Positions 51,969 to 64,000 are shown, counted from the stretch's first letter. The stretch is 64,000 nucleotides of DNA from Cerrena zonata (GCA_038087015.1 JASBNA010000016.1:620001-684000), one strand, 5' to 3'. Made by a program: numbers and translations. Notes: generated from the sequence alone by a model not told the origin.

Positions 51969-53750
51969 TTAAGCAGGTTTCCCTAAAATATCTCCCATCT
52001 CTGCCATAAACTTCTCATAATCATCCTTCGGTTTCGGCTTGACCGGTACAGATGTCGCACTACCTCTACCCATACTTGGACCCAACTGACTCTTCAGAGT
52101 ACCAAGTAAATCAGGTCGTGGGGCGCTCGCACTCTCCTCCTCGCCTGCATTCGGTTCCAGTGTGGGCGCAGCGTTAACTACCTTCGCGGCAGAAGTAGCA
52201 CCCTTCTTACGCTTGAGCGCAGCAGGGACAAACGCTGTGCTTTCTTTCTTGAAATCGCGAAGCTCGGGTTCAGCTGAAACAATAGCTTCGCTTGAGATAG
52301 GCGCTGCAGGTTTGCTCGGTAACGAAGGATGGGCTGGAGGAAGCGTTATAGGGGTAGATGAGGGTCCAGGTGGGCGCGAAGCACGATGTGCTTGGAATGT
52401 CTGATGGGGCAGTGAGGAGAGTGGGTCCTGCATAGAGCCCATAGATTGATTATGACCCCTTCGAGGAAAGAAGCCAGGAGGGGGTGGTGGCATTGAATTT
52501 TGTGAGAACCCGGGTGGAGGTGGTGATATGAAACCTGGTGGTGGTACAAAGCCTGGAGGGAAACCCGGAGGTGGAGGTGGAGGCAGGCCTAGCATGTTTG
52601 GAGGAGGAGGCATAGGGAAACCGGTGGGTGGAAAGGGAGGTGGTTGCATAGGAAACCCGGGAGGCGGGGGTGGAGGAAGACCACCTGGAGGAATTTGGAA
52701 GCCGGGTGGAGGTGGAGGTAGCATGAAACCAGCTGGTAACGGTAGAGCAGAAGATAGCCCTGGAGTAGGTGGTAAAGGAGCTTCTAGAGACTTAATGAGC
52801 AGTCAATCTTATTCTGGAAGGTTTTCAGAGCTCACGTTGTTGTATCCCGTCTTTCGGCGGAGGGGGGCCGTCGGGCATGGGTATATCATCATCAGAGTCT
52901 TCCTCTTCGTCGTCCGAGCGTCCTGGAGGAGGGCCGGCGGGCATTGCAATATCATCATCGTCGCCACTTTCTAAACTAAAAATCAATTTGAATTTAGCGA
53001 AAGGAGGGAATGACCTAATTGACCTTCTTCAGCTTCACTATCGACCTCGTCGGGTCGCAGCGCTATCACAAGCTCAGTCCAGAAACATACACAAGATGAA
53101 AGATAGGTACTTACGTCTTTCCATGTATGGCATTCCAGGTGGTGGGACGCCGTATGGGTTCATGACCGGGTCAAAGTAGACACTACGCTCAGGATGCCGA
53201 GGTAGACCTTTCTTATTAAAGAGATTACGACTCTTCAACTCGGGCCCCTTGATTTCGTCTTCATCCTTTTCCTCGTTGTTCCTCCTTCGGGCCTTGAAGA
53301 CCAGCTTTCTGTGCTCTGGGTGTTCGGCGACCCATTCTTCCTTTTTCTTGGTGATCTTCTCAAGTTCAGATTTCAACTCGGCGAGTCTAGCATTGTCTTT
53401 CGGGGAACGTTCGGATAAGCCCTCGAGCTTTTCAAGTTCATCCTCAAGATCTAGGAACAGCGATATGAAAGGTTGTACGTATAGCCATATATTATACACA
53501 CGCACCTCTAGTATCCTTCTTCACTAACGCGAAATCGCGGGCTTTTGAACGTTCAGTCTTGTTCTACTGCAAGCAAACTTCAGTCAGCCACACGTCGGTC
53601 ATGTAAATAATTTCTGAGATACCCGCTTTCTTTAGTTCCTTCTTCCTCTGCGCTTTCCCTGCATTACTTCATGAGTATAATCAACATGTTTATATTGGAG
53701 TGGTACTGACGAAATGAGTCTGCCGGATTTGCTGTTTTTCCTTTGGCCAT
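51969..53750 (-). CDS. WBP11-like splicing factor
   Basis: Minus-strand gene from ATG at 53750 (MAKGKTANPADSFR, then KAQRKKELKK and NKTERSKARD), the Wbp11 N-terminal pattern, to a stop at 51969. It has small 5' exons, a coiled coil (LEDELEKLEGLSERSPKDNARLAELKSELEKITKKKEEW) and an acidic Asp/Glu stretch. About 100 residues of PPPPPGFP-type repeats (about 52480-52730) suit WW-domain or PQBP1-like partners. A conserved C-terminal end reads DDYEKFMAEMGDILGKPA. Probably nuclear, activating the spliceosome through PP1/PQBP1 contacts, by analogy. Confidence 0.82.
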
Positions 53751-54096
53751 TAGTAGGGAGCACGTTCAAGAAATATGACACGCCAGATAGAATGATGACG
53801 TTGTTGTGTTGTTCGTCGTTGAGAACAGTGAGCTCACTGCAAGTTGCCGGCTCGGGTGTGTCACACGTGCGCTTCCGTTTTGAGTCATCAAGAGACCCCG
53901 CTGCAGCTTTGACCTTTCGGCTTCCCTCTCCAAGGGAAGCTCACCGACAGTGTCCTCAGGGCATCCCTCTTGCCATTTTCTACGACATTTTACTCATTTT
54001 CGCCGACAACGACCAAGTGATCTAATCCAGTGAACGAAGGAGATAACTCGCTCAACTCAACTTCGAACGTTCCCTCCGATCATCCTCCCAGACGTC

Positions 54097-56257
54097 ATGG
54101 CTACACAGACCCCCGCACCTCAGTCTGCTACCTCCAAGCGGCCAGGCAAGATGACCGCTAGCCAGTCGTTGAATCACCTCCTGAACTTCACGTTGCCTCC
54201 ACGGCAGACTCATCAGTTCCAGAGTCTGCCCCGAAGGAAGAGAACGACTAATCAGCAGGTGTGGAATAAGGAGCGTGAGTACATTCAACAAATTCAACAT
54301 CTTGCTTGCCATTGAAATGCTACTTCTGTGCTTAGGATTTGTAAATGCGCAATATCGTTTCGTGATGAATCCAAGCGGAGACTACACTGTTCATTTCGCC
54401 GATCCGGATATGTATGTACATGAACATCTATATCTTCAACTGTATGCCCTGACGTATGCTTAGCTACTTCCAATGGCACGATATCCTACAGGTCATCCTC
54501 CCGCGGGCATCTGCAGTTGCCTCGGCAAGTTCAGGAGAACATCACCATATTGAAGCAGAGGGTGTAACAACCTGTCCGATCTGCTTATCTCCTCCCACTG
54601 CACCCCGTATGACTAAATGCGGTCATGTATGTCATTCCCTATCATTGCATGGTCTTCATTCATGGGTTTTGCTCAGATATTCTGCTACCCATGCATACTG
54701 CATTACTTGAGCACCTCTGATAACCCCAAATGGGTACGGTGCCCTATCTGTTTTGACTCTGTCAACGAGCGACAGCTCAAGAGTGTCAAATGGTACGACG
54801 GACCGTCTTCCGTCGAGGAAGAGGATGACTCCCCACCAAGAGCTTCTTCCTCCTCGGCTTCGCTGGACAGTGGCATGATTGCCACACCACGTCTTGGGTC
54901 AACAGTACGAATGCGTTTAATGCAACGTCCTCAAATTACGACGCTAGCGTTACCGCGATCCCAAACCTGGCCGTCAGACCTCATGGCACCTCACCAAGCC
55001 CCTTTCTATTTCCTGCCTGACGTTTACACCTTTGCCAAGTTCATGTTAGCGACACCTTCGTATCTGGTAACTGACCTTACTAAGGACTTGGACGACCTGG
55101 CAGTTGAACGACGCATGCTTGCGTCTATGAAGGATGACCTTGGTGTTAGCTTCGTAGATGCAGCCGATGCGAAAGTTCGACATCAAATCGACAAAGCCCA
55201 CGCATTAGAGATGCCTCTATTGAAGGAGGCAATTGACAATGCTATGCATCTACAACAGCAAATTACCAACCGTGTTATCTATAACAGGCGAAAGAAGGAG
55301 CAGGTTGAAACTGCTCCGCTAGAAGATGCCCCCGAGGCGTTCCTGGCGATTCAGAAGTCTGGTTTCAACACACCTGCTCAACAACCTTCTCCTGCACCTA
55401 CACCAGCGCCACCAGTTCAAGTTCAAGTCCAGCAACCTCCTGCTTCGCGAAATCCACGACAACGACGAAATCTCAACCCACCACCACCCTCGACTTCGAC
55501 TTACTATTATTACCAGGCAGCAACAGGCATGCCGATCTTCCTCCACCCTCTAGACATCAAGATCCTTCTTTCTCATTTCAACAACTATGCCTCGTTCCCG
55601 GATACCATCACTGTCAGAGTAGAATCATACGCGGAGTCCACGGTCAACGAAGATCTTCGGAAACGTTGCAAGTACCTTGCACATCTCCCCGAAGGTGCAG
55701 ATGTTGTGTTCGTCGAGACAGATCTTGAGGGCGTTGTTGGCCCTGAGGGTCTGAAGAATTTCGAGAAAGCGTTAAGTATGAGAAGCGCGCGAAGGAAAGA
55801 GAAGGGTAGGAAAGACGACCGGGCGAAAGCCAGGGCGGAAGAGAGGGAGAAAGAAAAGTTGGTAACCACATGGAATGAGGTAACCAGATCACATCCCGAT
55901 GCTTACATCCCTCCGCCCATCCCTCGTGAACCATCGCCTCTTCTCGACGAATTCCCCGAACCTGGACACGAATCGACATCGGATGCTATTCAGACGCAGA
56001 CGCAGCAACAACAGGGTGTATGGGGACAGAGAAGCTTTGCTGCTACGGCGACCGCGGCCTCTGGCCGTTCGCTTGGTCAGAGACCACCGCAGGGGACGAG
56101 AAGGACTCAGGATCGGTATGAGGATGAATATGATTGGGACGTTGCGTTCCATGAGTTGGAGCAGAGAGGTGCGGGCGGGGGTGGACGTAATGGTGGTGGG
56201 AAGAAGAGAACCAAAGGGTTGGTTGTGCTTGGCGGTGGTGGGGGACGTCGAAGGTGA
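54097..56257 (+). CDS. RNF10: RNF10/MAG2-type RING-finger E3 ligase
   Basis: ATG at 54097 opens MATQTPAPQSATSK. Landmarks: QSLNHLLNFTLPPRQ, the FVNAQYRFVMNP segment, then the RING, CPICLSPPTAPRMTKCGHV joined across an intron to FCYPCILHYL, and later CPICFDSV. Cys and His ligands fit C3HC4. A long C-terminal part follows, with a FLPDVYTFAKFMLA...-type conserved region, LPEGADVVFVETDLEG, a Lys/Arg-rich helix, and a Gly-rich tail ending at 56257. Family members mono-ubiquitinate 40S ribosomal proteins after stalling. Activity here is inferred from the intact RING. Confidence 0.87.
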
Positions 56258-57066
56258 GGTAAGAAGGGTTTGCCAAGTTCGGAGGTAAGTCGTATTGCTT
56301 GAGAGCCGTAGACATGAGGCTCGCCTTGGACTATGGGTTTTCTGGCGAGCCTGTACATATTATTTGGTTTTCTCGATATTTCTTTCATACGTATCCGCTA
56401 TATTTAGCGGATTTCTTGTCTACCTCAGCAGCCGTGGAGTCACACATTTGTAACAACAGTATACAACAGCAACCACACAGAAACTAATTGCATTGGAACC
56501 TTTCATTTTCGTACCGGTGGGAACTGAGAAGCAAGGTGATGAAGGCACGTAGCGCGTGATGTTGAGCGCACTCAAGTTTTCACCGACAAGACTGGGCTGG
56601 AAGGCCACAGATTTGAAATTGAGGTATTTGAATATTCAAGGAATATGTGCAGTACGGATCACAACAACGTCTATAGAAACCTTCAATAGAACGCAAAGCA
56701 GGAATTTATATCACCAGGAAGCAGAAGATAATAAAATAGGAGCAAGAAAACACCAGCGAGTAAAAGAAAAAAAGAAAGGGGTAAGCATTTCTTGTGTCAT
56801 AAAGCAAGACGATGTGTGTGATTCCCAGGTAAGATTACTACTTACAAGCATTGTGAGGATAGACTAATGCAGATAGGGGCTCGAGAAAGTAGATGACTGA
56901 AGAGGCGGAGTGAGTGTGAGAAGAGGTAGGTAGTAAGAGAACTGAGAGATAGTTCATCATCATGCTAAGAGTTCGTGAGAAAAGGTGACTCGTAGAGTCC
57001 GGATATAGAGGAATACGTGCATATGAAAAAAAGAGAAAAGAAGAGACCCAGGTCCATTTTTCGCTT
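56258..57066. other. Convergent 3' intergenic region
   Basis: Between RNF10-like (+) and SHO1 (-). An A-rich stretch near 56700-56780 is the only feature. Confidence 0.4.
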
Positions 57067-58342
57067 TTTACATGAGCTGTAGGTAATTTGACGGAGCAAC
57101 TGAATGTGGTTTAGAGGTTGTCAAGTTGATGAAATATGAGGTGTCAAAGATATGGATACGTACTTCCGATTGTTCCATCAGCTTTCCTGGCTTGCCACCA
57201 TTTCCCATTCTTGTCGATGATTTCTAACAGCTCGCCTTTAGCGAACGAGATCTCATTTGGATCGTCCTCTGATGCTTCGTCTAGGGGGAAAAAGTCAATT
57301 TTATTCAATCCACTGAATGTCGAAGGGCGTAACCATAGAGAAAGGCACTCACATGAGTAGAGTGCTTTAGCCTTGTATGCTTCTAGACCGCTGCTATCCA
57401 CACTCGTATCGCCGGCTGGAGGAAGCTGTCCTGAGGGCGATGGTCCACCACCAGCACCTACACCCGCAGCACCACTGCCCATTAGCGGTGAGTTTAACGC
57501 TGCGGGGTCCGCAGGTCCATTGAGAGAGCCTGGTTGGTTGATGCTTCCTCCACCTCCTCCACCGATACTCCTTGCTCCATAGTTCTGTCGGATTGTTTGA
57601 AGCTTCCAGCGTCAGAACGTACCGGACCACCGGTGAAGCTTCCCCCCATCTTTGTCTCGTAGCCTACTGTACCCATGCCAGCTCCTGGAGGTGTAGCGTA
57701 TGGTGCGCTGTATCCGTTTCCTACACCCATATTGTGAACAGACATAGGTCGTGTCCTGCGACGTCTTGAGGGAGGAGTGAGGCCACCTGTTCCGAGGGAG
57801 TTGAATATGTGAAGCATAAGCGAGTCTTCTTCCGAGGTGAAATAGAGTGTCCAAAGGATATTGACGATGGCCAGGATAAGCCAGCCTGCAGCCATCGCAT
57901 CCAATGCGGAATTATGAGAGAAAATGCCTTGGTTGACACCGAAGACGGAAAAGACGACAGAGATAGCACCGAATATTGATATTTGGAAGCGATGCATAGC
58001 TAGTGAGTCTGTTGCGAGCGTATGGAGGACTCCAAGGATGAGGGCTAGTTGTTCAAAGATGGCGAACCATAGTACTCCGACGCTGGCACGACCGTCTAGG
58101 AGGAGTGGTTGAAGTGAGCTTGAGGAAGGTACGGTCAATGCGGTCACACTTACTCTGCGCAGTAGCTATGATTTGTGCAATGAAAGCGACAAACCAACCA
58201 ATCTAAGGGTGTTGTATGAGATGATGGCGTCATGAATCTTCGGAAGGGTGTGACATACCACAGCAAGAACGGTGGTGAATAGGAAAAGGTAATGTGTTAG
58301 TATGGGCGTAAAGTCGAGCCCTTCGCTCCCTCGCGGCGGCAT
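57067..58342 (-). CDS. SHO1: Sho1 osmosensor, four-TM SH3 adaptor
   Basis: Plasma-membrane osmosensing adaptor of the HOG MAP-kinase pathway. Starts [19 protein letters not shown] at 58342 and ends APSNYLQLM at 57067. Four hydrophobic segments: [23 protein letters not shown] after an intron; [17 protein letters not shown]; and [16 protein letters not shown] with [19 protein letters not shown] Gly-rich linker leads to the SH3 domain: [21 protein letters not shown] split by an intron, [21 protein letters not shown], then the final exon beginning about 57110. Length and order agree with fungal Sho1. Confidence 0.93.
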
Positions 58343-59505
58343 AGTTTGAAGCGTTGTGTACAGCAAAAAAAGAGAAGTCAAGTTCGAGTTATGATACAGA
58401 ACCTGTTCCAGACGGTCGCAAAGGGTGTTTTGGGAGATGTGGGGGGCGGTGGACGGAGGCGGAGGGGCGATGAAGAAGGTTCAAGTTGAACGTGTTGAAC
58501 GACGTGCGCAGGGCGTCAAAAGAGTCGCCAACTGAGAGACTCGGGCAGCTCTCCCCACGGTCTCTCTGCCTCCTGGTCAAGCCCTCTCAAACTGCGCACA
58601 AGCTCTTCCATCATGAATCGTATCTGTTAGCAGCATTTTTGGATCAGCCTATGCGAGAAGTCTCTCTTTCAATCGTTCATGAGATCCGGAACCGCTTTGA
58701 AACCTGGCTTTGCAACATCATGCCAGCAATCATTCATTGAATCAAAGCTGATGCAGCGGAGATGTCGTGCGATCCGACTTATCTCAAGTGTTGTTATGGA
58801 GGAGATTTATTCTGTCAACTCCGAGTCTCCATAATACGTCTATCTGCGTCTGATCCGTATCGCTCGGTACGCCATAACTTGTAGGCCTCTGTGGTTGGAC
58901 CGACCCACGCGGGCGTCCATAATTATCCTCCTCGAAGCTCGTGAAATCCACACGCGACCCCGGTAATCGAAGCTGACGTTCCCTATACTGACCTCCTATC
59001 CTAATCTTGTCTTTTGTCTTCTTTCATTCCATGACATCCGTTCCCTCTGTCAGATATTCCGGACCACTAGCTACTTGCATAGCGGATGTCGCAGAATATG
59101 TATTTCATCCCGATATGGCCCGGATGGCCAGCTGCCTCTAACAAGGCGGCAGGACGCGTACGCTCCAGATAGATCTTCGGGTATGCCAAGAGCGTCATGA
59201 CAGTCCTCTCCAAACCTCCTGAATTTGACTTTTCCGCGACTGTAAGCGTCTCAACCTATCACGGTCTTCGTAAGCATGTTTGACTCCCTACGCCGTCCAG
59301 CATAGTCGCCGTAAGCTCTCCCGACACCCTTTTAAATCATCCGTCTCACTCGATCGTTACCGTTTGCTCCCTCGCTTTCTGCAGCTTTTTCTCCCCTATC
59401 ATTCGATGGATCTCGTGCTCTTGAGAGTCAACCACTCTCAGTATCACATCAACTGAACACCACTCGACAGAGGAGTTGTTCAATCGCTTGGTTCAAGCTT
59501 GAGTT
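58343..59505. other. Intergenic, promoter of SHO1 and of the next gene
   Basis: A 1.1-kb stretch with short unsupported ORFs only. Confidence 0.4.
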
Positions 59506-61164
59506 ATGTTGACTTGCTATTGCCCCTTAACCCGTCTACATATGCTATTTCGCCTTGTTCCTTGGAAGGCGATTTGGGCGAATGGAAGTCTTGAGTTTAT
59601 AGGTTTCGGTTTGAGATATGTGGTTATCGTCATCTCGAATGCATTACTGGCTCTCGCGTGGCTCGGTTTGGTAAGTTGTTTCTCTTCATGTATGTTATCT
59701 ATACCCCTTAACTGTCTGTTTCATCTAGAGCATTGTCTGTGCTTTCAACAATCTGGTGCGGCTCGTGCTGCGTATTCCCCCAGAACACCCCTCTGCCTGT
59801 GCTACGCCTCCTGAGCGTGTTGGAAATCGCCGCCGGGCCCGTCGGAAAGTTAAGCGTTCCGACCCCCTCCCCCGCACGACCTCCTCGCCTCACCCACCAA
59901 CAAAGAGTGCCGTACGAACAGGTCATCCGGCTGTCGCCAGACACGTTTCCTTTACGAGGGAAGATCGGGAAACTCATATATCACACACCGTTTCAGCGCC
60001 ACCAGTCAGGGTTAAATCTAATGAACGGTTGACACTATCGGTATCGCCCGTGGTTGAGGAGACTGAACGAGGAGAGTCGACGGCCTCATCGACAGCATCG
60101 CCTGATTCGATTTCACCAATACCGACTCTTGAACTCGATTCTGTTACGAGCTCTCGTTCTGTCTCACCAGATAGACTTTTGTCTGGAGAGGGAAAGAAAT
60201 CCCAGGGGCGTTGCCGAAGTAGGTTTATTTTCCCCGCTTTGGCATATTCTCCAGCTAATATCTGCGCAGACATCGTCAACAGGCGTCGTACAACCGATGA
60301 GCTCAAGAAAGCGCCTCCACCGAGACGTCGTACTGACCCCTATCAAGCCCCATATTTCTTCCCCACACCATTGTCTCCCGGTGCAGAGGATTATGTTCGT
60401 ATCGTACGAGCAGAGCGGGCAAGGCTTTCAATTTCACCTACGGGATCACCATCGCGGAAACCGTCCCAATTAATTACAGAGCCGCTTCCAACACTGCCCT
60501 CCGCAACCATCGTGCCTGGTGGACAACTAAAATTAACATCACCTGAACCTTTGTCGCGCAAACGACCTGGTTTCTCGCGTCGAAATGCTGCAGGGACTAC
60601 CCCATCTGGTTCACGAGAAACGTCACCTTCACCTTCACCGAGATCAAGGGATCGTGGCAAGAAGCACTTGCAGTTCTTCAAAGGGTTCTCACATTCGAGT
60701 AAACGATCAAATTCACCACCACCCCTGGACGGTGCGGCACATAGTGACGACAACGTTAGTGCCGGGAGGCTTCGTAAGAGTTCACGGAGGTCCTCTCGAT
60801 TGAGACGTATGCTGAGGTAAGATCGGTTTCGTGAATCACGATAACGGCCCTTTCGCATCGTTTTCCTTAACATCGAGCTGATATTGTTCTCGTTAACAGC
60901 AGGAGCCATGACGAAGAGACATTACGTGAATCTGTTCAGCGTGTGGCTGAAACACAACCTCGGGGTCCAGAAGTGGTGATCCCTGTGAAGGAGGCGAGGA
61001 ACTCGAGAGAGCACCGCCACTCATGGCATTCGGTGTTTCACCCTCGTAGGTCATTATCTATGACTTCTCAGGATTCAGCTTCTTTCGGGCAGGAAGATTC
61101 GAAGGTCCATCTGAGTCAAGTCGATGAATTATCGTCAGCGACGTTGTCCAAGAAACGACGATGA
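59506..61164 (+). CDS. Single-pass membrane protein with long Ser/Arg-rich disordered tail
   Basis: Exon 1 (59506 to about 59669) encodes MLTCYCPLTRLHMLF and a hydrophobic helix (YVVIVISNALLALAWLGL). Exon 2 continues SIVCAFNNLVRLVLRIPP, then a basic stop-transfer stretch and about 330 residues rich in Ser, Pro and Arg (SPDSISPIPTLELDS, SPTGSPSRKP). A final exon from about 60900 ends SATLSKKRR at 61164. The stretch 60218-60268 has GT..AG ends and is 51 nt long, so it may be a further, frame-neutral intron. The many SP sites suggest phosphoregulation. I recognise no family. Confidence 0.65.
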
Positions 61165-61488
61165 CATGACTCATGTTGTGCCCCGAAGCTTTGGTCATTA
61201 GTCAACCTTGTGATTTTAGTGCATATTTTTTCTGAGAGTCCCTCGCATCCAATTACAATGCTTCATTTTTTATTAAAACCGTTCATCGATCATCCTCCCC
61301 ATCCAGTCATTCTGGCATTCAATTTTGCATCACGTCATCCCTAATCTCAATCTCAAACCTGCTTCCACAACATCCTATTTATTTTTTCCTCGCTAAACAT
61401 TCGCCTTCGAGTTCAACCTCTTTTTTTCTCCTGTGTGTGTTTTTTGTTGTAGAAACAACCTCTCCACTCCTTTGAATTTCCGTGATAC
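61165..61488. other. 3' region, no gene seen
   Basis: T-rich sequence after the preceding gene, up to the first direct repeat. Confidence 0.4.
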
Positions 61489-61585
61489 TCTACCCTACGA
61501 GTAAATCTCTGGTAATAGTATAGTGTAGCTCGTAATCATGTCTGTTGCATAGTCGAATGGGTCAATTACCCGATGTGTCTTAGTA
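61489..61585. repeat. 97-bp dispersed repeat, copy A
   Basis: Ungapped 91/97 match to 63792-63888 in direct orientation (begins tctaccctacgagtaaatct, ends tcttagta). Neither copy lies in a recognised gene. It could be the end of a solo element or a MITE-like fragment; I see no terminal inverted repeat. Confidence 0.85.
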
Positions 61586-61793
61586 GTGGAGGCTAAATGT
61601 ACTGCAGTGACAATAACGTTATGTGCGACGGTCTTAAATATCAATACCCATCATATTATCTTCGTCTATAACGGGAAGCCGTTGTAATGCATTGTAATGA
61701 CATATGTAGTTCATGGTATTGGGATATTGACTTGAAGTCGAAGGTGTGAAGTCAATATTAATTTATAACAAGACTATGATAATTAGGATTTGT

Positions 61794-63240
61794 TCACGGT
61801 AAACAACAGGTTAACGAATAGCAAGACATTGTTCTTATTGTCGATTCTTTCGAATCCCGTGATAATGGTTCCAATCGAAAGATCTCTGCACTAAACTTAC
61901 AAGGGATCTCAGACCTAAAGATATGGCCATGAAAACAAAGGAGAAACTCCGTGTTTGGGTATAGGCTCAAGGGAAGTTGACGTTTGAGCTCTTCCTTTTC
62001 TGCGGCCTCATCACAAGGCGTTAGATGAATCTGGATCATTTCTATCGTCTTTGGCAAGACCTTCAATGTTTTGGCCAAGGTGGGCCAATGGTTCCATCGC
62101 CGATCTTGAGTGACCATAGAGTTACGTATTATGTCTTGTATGTCGAGGGAGAATCTCTTTAGGGAAGGGGGTAGGGCTCGTAGATGATCGTATACTTTAT
62201 AGAGAATTTCAACTGTAGTAAATTTGTATCGGTCAGATACCATATACAACCGAACAGACAAAATTCAGAATACTCACTTGGGGATTGCCAGGGCCTTGCA
62301 CACACTGTCAAGTGATAATGTTCCGGGATCATTCTATTCCACGTTGGTAAGAGGGGTTCCTCGTCAACATCTAGACATGTGTCGTGAAGGGGATCGACAA
62401 AAAAGTTCCCCAATACGGTTTCCAAGACCCGCTCGCACAAATGTCTCGCTATAACCATTTCCATTTTCTTGATGTGGAGGAAAGGCCCGGTTTTATCGGA
62501 GACATGTAGTCTAAGAGGTTTACTGACTGTTTGCTCTTTTGAACCACTTTGCAGTGGGTCAGAGTGCCAAAAATGGAGAGCAGCCTGGTGAAAAAGTGGG
62601 GGAAACGGCGAAGATGATCATTCAATTCGGTGTCCGGAGTAGTGATATCGGACAGCAAGAGTGTTCAGTGAAAGTAGCTTGCCCTTATAGTTGAATGAGA
62701 AGAGCTCCTTCTTCTCTGGAAAGACGCCATAGTCGAGTCGGAGGGCGTCGAGCGACGGCAAAGACTGGAGGAGTTCGGCGAACTTCTTGTAGGCCGAGCC
62801 CGATGTCTGTGAGTGTGAGGTTGCGCAAGGGAGGAAACGTCTGCATCAGACAGTCGCCTTTCAAGTGAGACTCCACGAGCGGATGGACGCTGCTCCAGGT
62901 GACGGGTATTTGGAAGAGGATCTCCTGAGCCTGTTCTTGCCAAGAGCGGCAGACCAGAGAGCAAGCCATGAGTTCCTGTATGAGCATCGACCTCGAGAAG
63001 TACCAGAAGACAACTTTGAGGGGGAAAGAAGTAGGGGTCTTAGGGGTCGTTTTGATGGGGCGAAGTTTTGTTGTATCGAACGCCTTCGGTATGGGTATAA
63101 GGCTAGACATTGGGGATGGTGCGAGGATAATAGGTATCAGGAAGGCTGTAGGCATTATATATACGCGACCAGACAATGCGAGCGAGACAACGCCAGAGTG
63201 GACAAAGAGTGACACGGCTAAATATTTGTGCATGATCTAT
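61794..63240 (-). pseudogene. Decayed F-box-like gene
   Basis: Reading from the 5' end: LMACSLVCRSWQEQAQEILF (F-box core), then LRNLTLTDIGLG. The homology-like text then continues in a second frame (SAYKKFAELLQSLPSLDALRL), a third (LSDITTPDTELNDHLRRF) and a fourth (HVSDKTGPFLHIKKMEMVIARHL). The last block (TVEILYKVYDHLRALPP...) runs to a stop at 61794. Some junctions are introns (one around 62275), but the changes near 62800, 62650 and 62510 have no usable splice sites and look like indels. An F-box-like gene in decay fits best; multiple unrecognised tiny introns are the alternative. Confidence 0.55.
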
Positions 63241-63791
63241 CGCAGGTGGACGATTGTCTACACCTGGTTAAAGGCTGTCATTGAGCCAAACATTCAATAT
63301 TCAAGTCAATGGTCAATCGCGTAAATTAGAATATGATGGAATCGAGAGCCTGCATCATTGATCATTGGCAACATGCCTGTGGGATTTGACTTCAGCTTTA
63401 AACCAACATGGGTTTTTGTTTCTTACCATTAATGCGACCTTGGGCCCGGTGTGAATACATGTGAGTAGAGAGTCTACAGTAGAGTCAACACAAATGAATC
63501 TGATGATGCGCTTGGCAGTGGCACCGGCAGTGATTCAGATTAGATCCGTCAATTATTTAACTGCAATTGATAAGATAACCTTGTTAGATTAGATGTTGAC
63601 GACACAGTGCAGTGCTTGTTCCCGCCCACCTTATTCTTGACTGCAACTTTCCACTTCATTCCCTTGCTTCATTTCGTTTTCTCACCAAATGAAATCTTCA
63701 AAGATAGAGCTACTACCACCCTTACATCCTAGTGCACACGTCGATGGCCCAGGGCGGCCCCCCAATGATGAACCTCTCGTCGGTCCTGGTG
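63241..63791. other. Intergenic, no gene seen
   Basis: AT-rich, no open gene. Confidence 0.35.
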
Positions 63792-63888
63792 TCTACCCTA
63801 CGAGTAAATCTCTGGTAATAGGATAGTGTAGCTCATAATCATGTCTGTTACATAGTCGAATAGGTCAATTACCCGATATATCTTAGTA
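63792..63888. repeat. 97-bp dispersed repeat, copy B
   Basis: Second copy of the repeat at 61489-61585, same orientation, 2.3 kb away. It differs at six sites: five are G in A versus A in B, and one is T versus G. Confidence 0.85.
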
Positions 63889-64000
63889 CTAAACTCCAAA
63901 TCTAGAGAAATTTAACAGCGAATTTCAGAGGGAGGTCTCGCAGTAATAGTGTAATGGGTAGCCTTTCGTTACTTGCACCAACCTCGAACACCTGGAATGT

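Overview
The window is nuclear DNA of a filamentous fungus, most likely an Agaricomycete (Basidiomycota). Genes are dense and sit on both strands. They are cut by many 50-60 bp GT-AG introns, and many products are typical of mushroom-forming fungi: a BTB protein, a MYND zinc-finger protein, a TKL-like kinase with a divergent N-terminus, F-box/LRR proteins, and disordered Ser/Pro-rich proteins. Housekeeping genes recognised with confidence are FCP1 (3' part), MAP2, RIB7, RRP1, SHO1, a WBP11-like splicing factor and an RNF10/MAG2-type RING protein. I see no CRISPR array, rRNA or tRNA, and no intact transposon.

Layout. 0-5.4 kb: 3' end of FCP1 (+), a BSP-family putative metallopeptidase (-), then a divergent pair of transcription factors, bHLH (-) and Zn2Cys6 (+). 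6.5-13.7 kb: five tandem, same-strand, four-exon AYR1-like short-chain dehydrogenase/reductase (SDR) genes. The first two are intact, the third to fifth carry frameshifts or nonsense changes, and a decayed scrap resembling the Zn2Cys6 exon lies between the first two. 14.2-16.6 kb: a BTB protein and a membrane-anchored MYND protein (+). 16.9-21 kb: a long (-) gene with an XPF-like core and a helix-hairpin-helix-like tail, best explained as a Zip2/SHOC1-type meiotic crossover protein. 21.6-29.6 kb: three tandem secreted type-B carboxylesterases (+). 29.9-42.2 kb: HSL-type hydrolase with a long disordered tail (-), MAP2 (-), RIB7 (+), an aldo-keto reductase (-) and a DUF2235 hydrolase (-). 42.8-46.7 kb: RRP1 (+), a candidate small membrane protein (-) and an F-box/LRR-like protein (-). 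46.7-49.9 kb is gene-poor. 50-61.2 kb: kinase (+), WBP11-like (-), RNF10-like (+), SHO1 (-) and a one-pass disordered protein (+). 61.5-63.9 kb: a decayed F-box-like gene lies between two 97 bp direct repeats, five of whose six differences are G-to-A.

The two tandem arrays stand out. Both were built by local duplication with conserved exon structure, but the SDR array is decaying copy by copy while the esterase array looks functional. One esterase copy has an extra GC-AG intron that isolates an 18-nt microexon immediately before the catalytic serine. I find no evidence for a coherent biosynthetic cluster. All exon boundaries were read by eye from GT/AG sites, frame continuity and comparison among paralogs.
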